Positions 6,438 through 6,499 of a DNA stretch of 6,499 nucleotides are shown piece by piece. The stretch's first letter is position 1. Each line of letters starts with the position of its first letter. The stretch covers positions 1 to 6,499 of the forward strand of contig RFNJ01000163.1 in the NCBI GenBank assembly GCA_009927255.1. Reading direction: 5' to 3'. The notes below the pieces were generated by a model. That model ran no database searches. It had not been told where the DNA came from and saw only the letters and a list, made by a program, of their open reading frames with translations. The translations under genes and the position numbers were made by a program. The DNA comes from Pseudomonadota bacterium. Its GTDB lineage: Bacteria; Pseudomonadota; Alphaproteobacteria; UBA2136; UBA6156.

Positions 6438-6499
6438 AAACTCCACACTTTAAGCCATTTCTAGCGCATTTCACTCACCCCCCCGCGCCCCCCGCGCCA

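Noticed and set aside
5850..6464. Plus-strand open frame opposite the ABC N-terminus, running into the leader
   Set aside because: Antisense to a conserved LapB-type domain; His/Arg/Gln-rich shadow frame.
1..6499. tRNA, rRNA, insertion sequence, CRISPR array or phage attachment site
   Set aside because: No cloverleaf, rRNA motif, transposase, terminal inverted repeats or repeat-spacer pattern seen; almost all of the window is coding.

Overview
This 6.5 kb window carries a compact four-gene operon on the minus strand, convergent with the tail of an unrelated plus-strand gene. It encodes most of a Lap-type type I secretion and biofilm-adhesin release system. In transcription order (right to left) the genes are: a LapB-like ABC transporter with a degenerate C39-like N-terminal domain (4149-6377), a LapC/HlyD-family membrane fusion protein (2657-4159), a LapG-type periplasmic transglutaminase-like cysteine protease (2028-2657), and a two-pass membrane protein with a large periplasmic domain and a cytoplasmic HD-GYP-like domain lacking most metal ligands (333-1982). 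The first three genes overlap (11 nt and 1 nt), and the fourth follows after 45 nt.

Layout: 2-277 (+) is the C-terminal end of an unidentified protein. 293-314 is a perfect 9-bp hairpin between the two converging genes, probably a shared terminator. 333-6377 (-) is the operon. 6378-6499 is the operon leader, holding a strong Shine-Dalgarno, a weak promoter-like element and a G-rich tract at the window edge. There is no stretch over 300 bases without a gene.

How the genes probably work together: LapB and LapC, with an outer-membrane TolC/LapE-type pore encoded elsewhere, would export a large RTX adhesin held in the pore by an N-terminal retention module. The LapG-like protease would cut that module in the periplasm and free the adhesin. 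In the Pseudomonas fluorescens system the protease is held inactive by LapD, an inner-membrane c-di-GMP receptor with degenerate GGDEF-EAL domains. Here the gene after lapG has the same overall plan (TM, periplasmic domain, TM, degenerate c-di-GMP-related domain), but the cytoplasmic domain is a decayed HD-GYP, not GGDEF-EAL. The main hypothesis from this window is that it is a non-homologous LapD substitute. That is inference and needs testing.

Organism: a diderm bacterium, most likely a proteobacterium. The protease has the 'HAVL...LDN' style I associate with alphaproteobacterial BTLCP (peptidase C93) proteins, so Alphaproteobacteria is my best guess at low confidence. The genes are GC-rich at third positions, which produces many long antisense open frames that are not genes.
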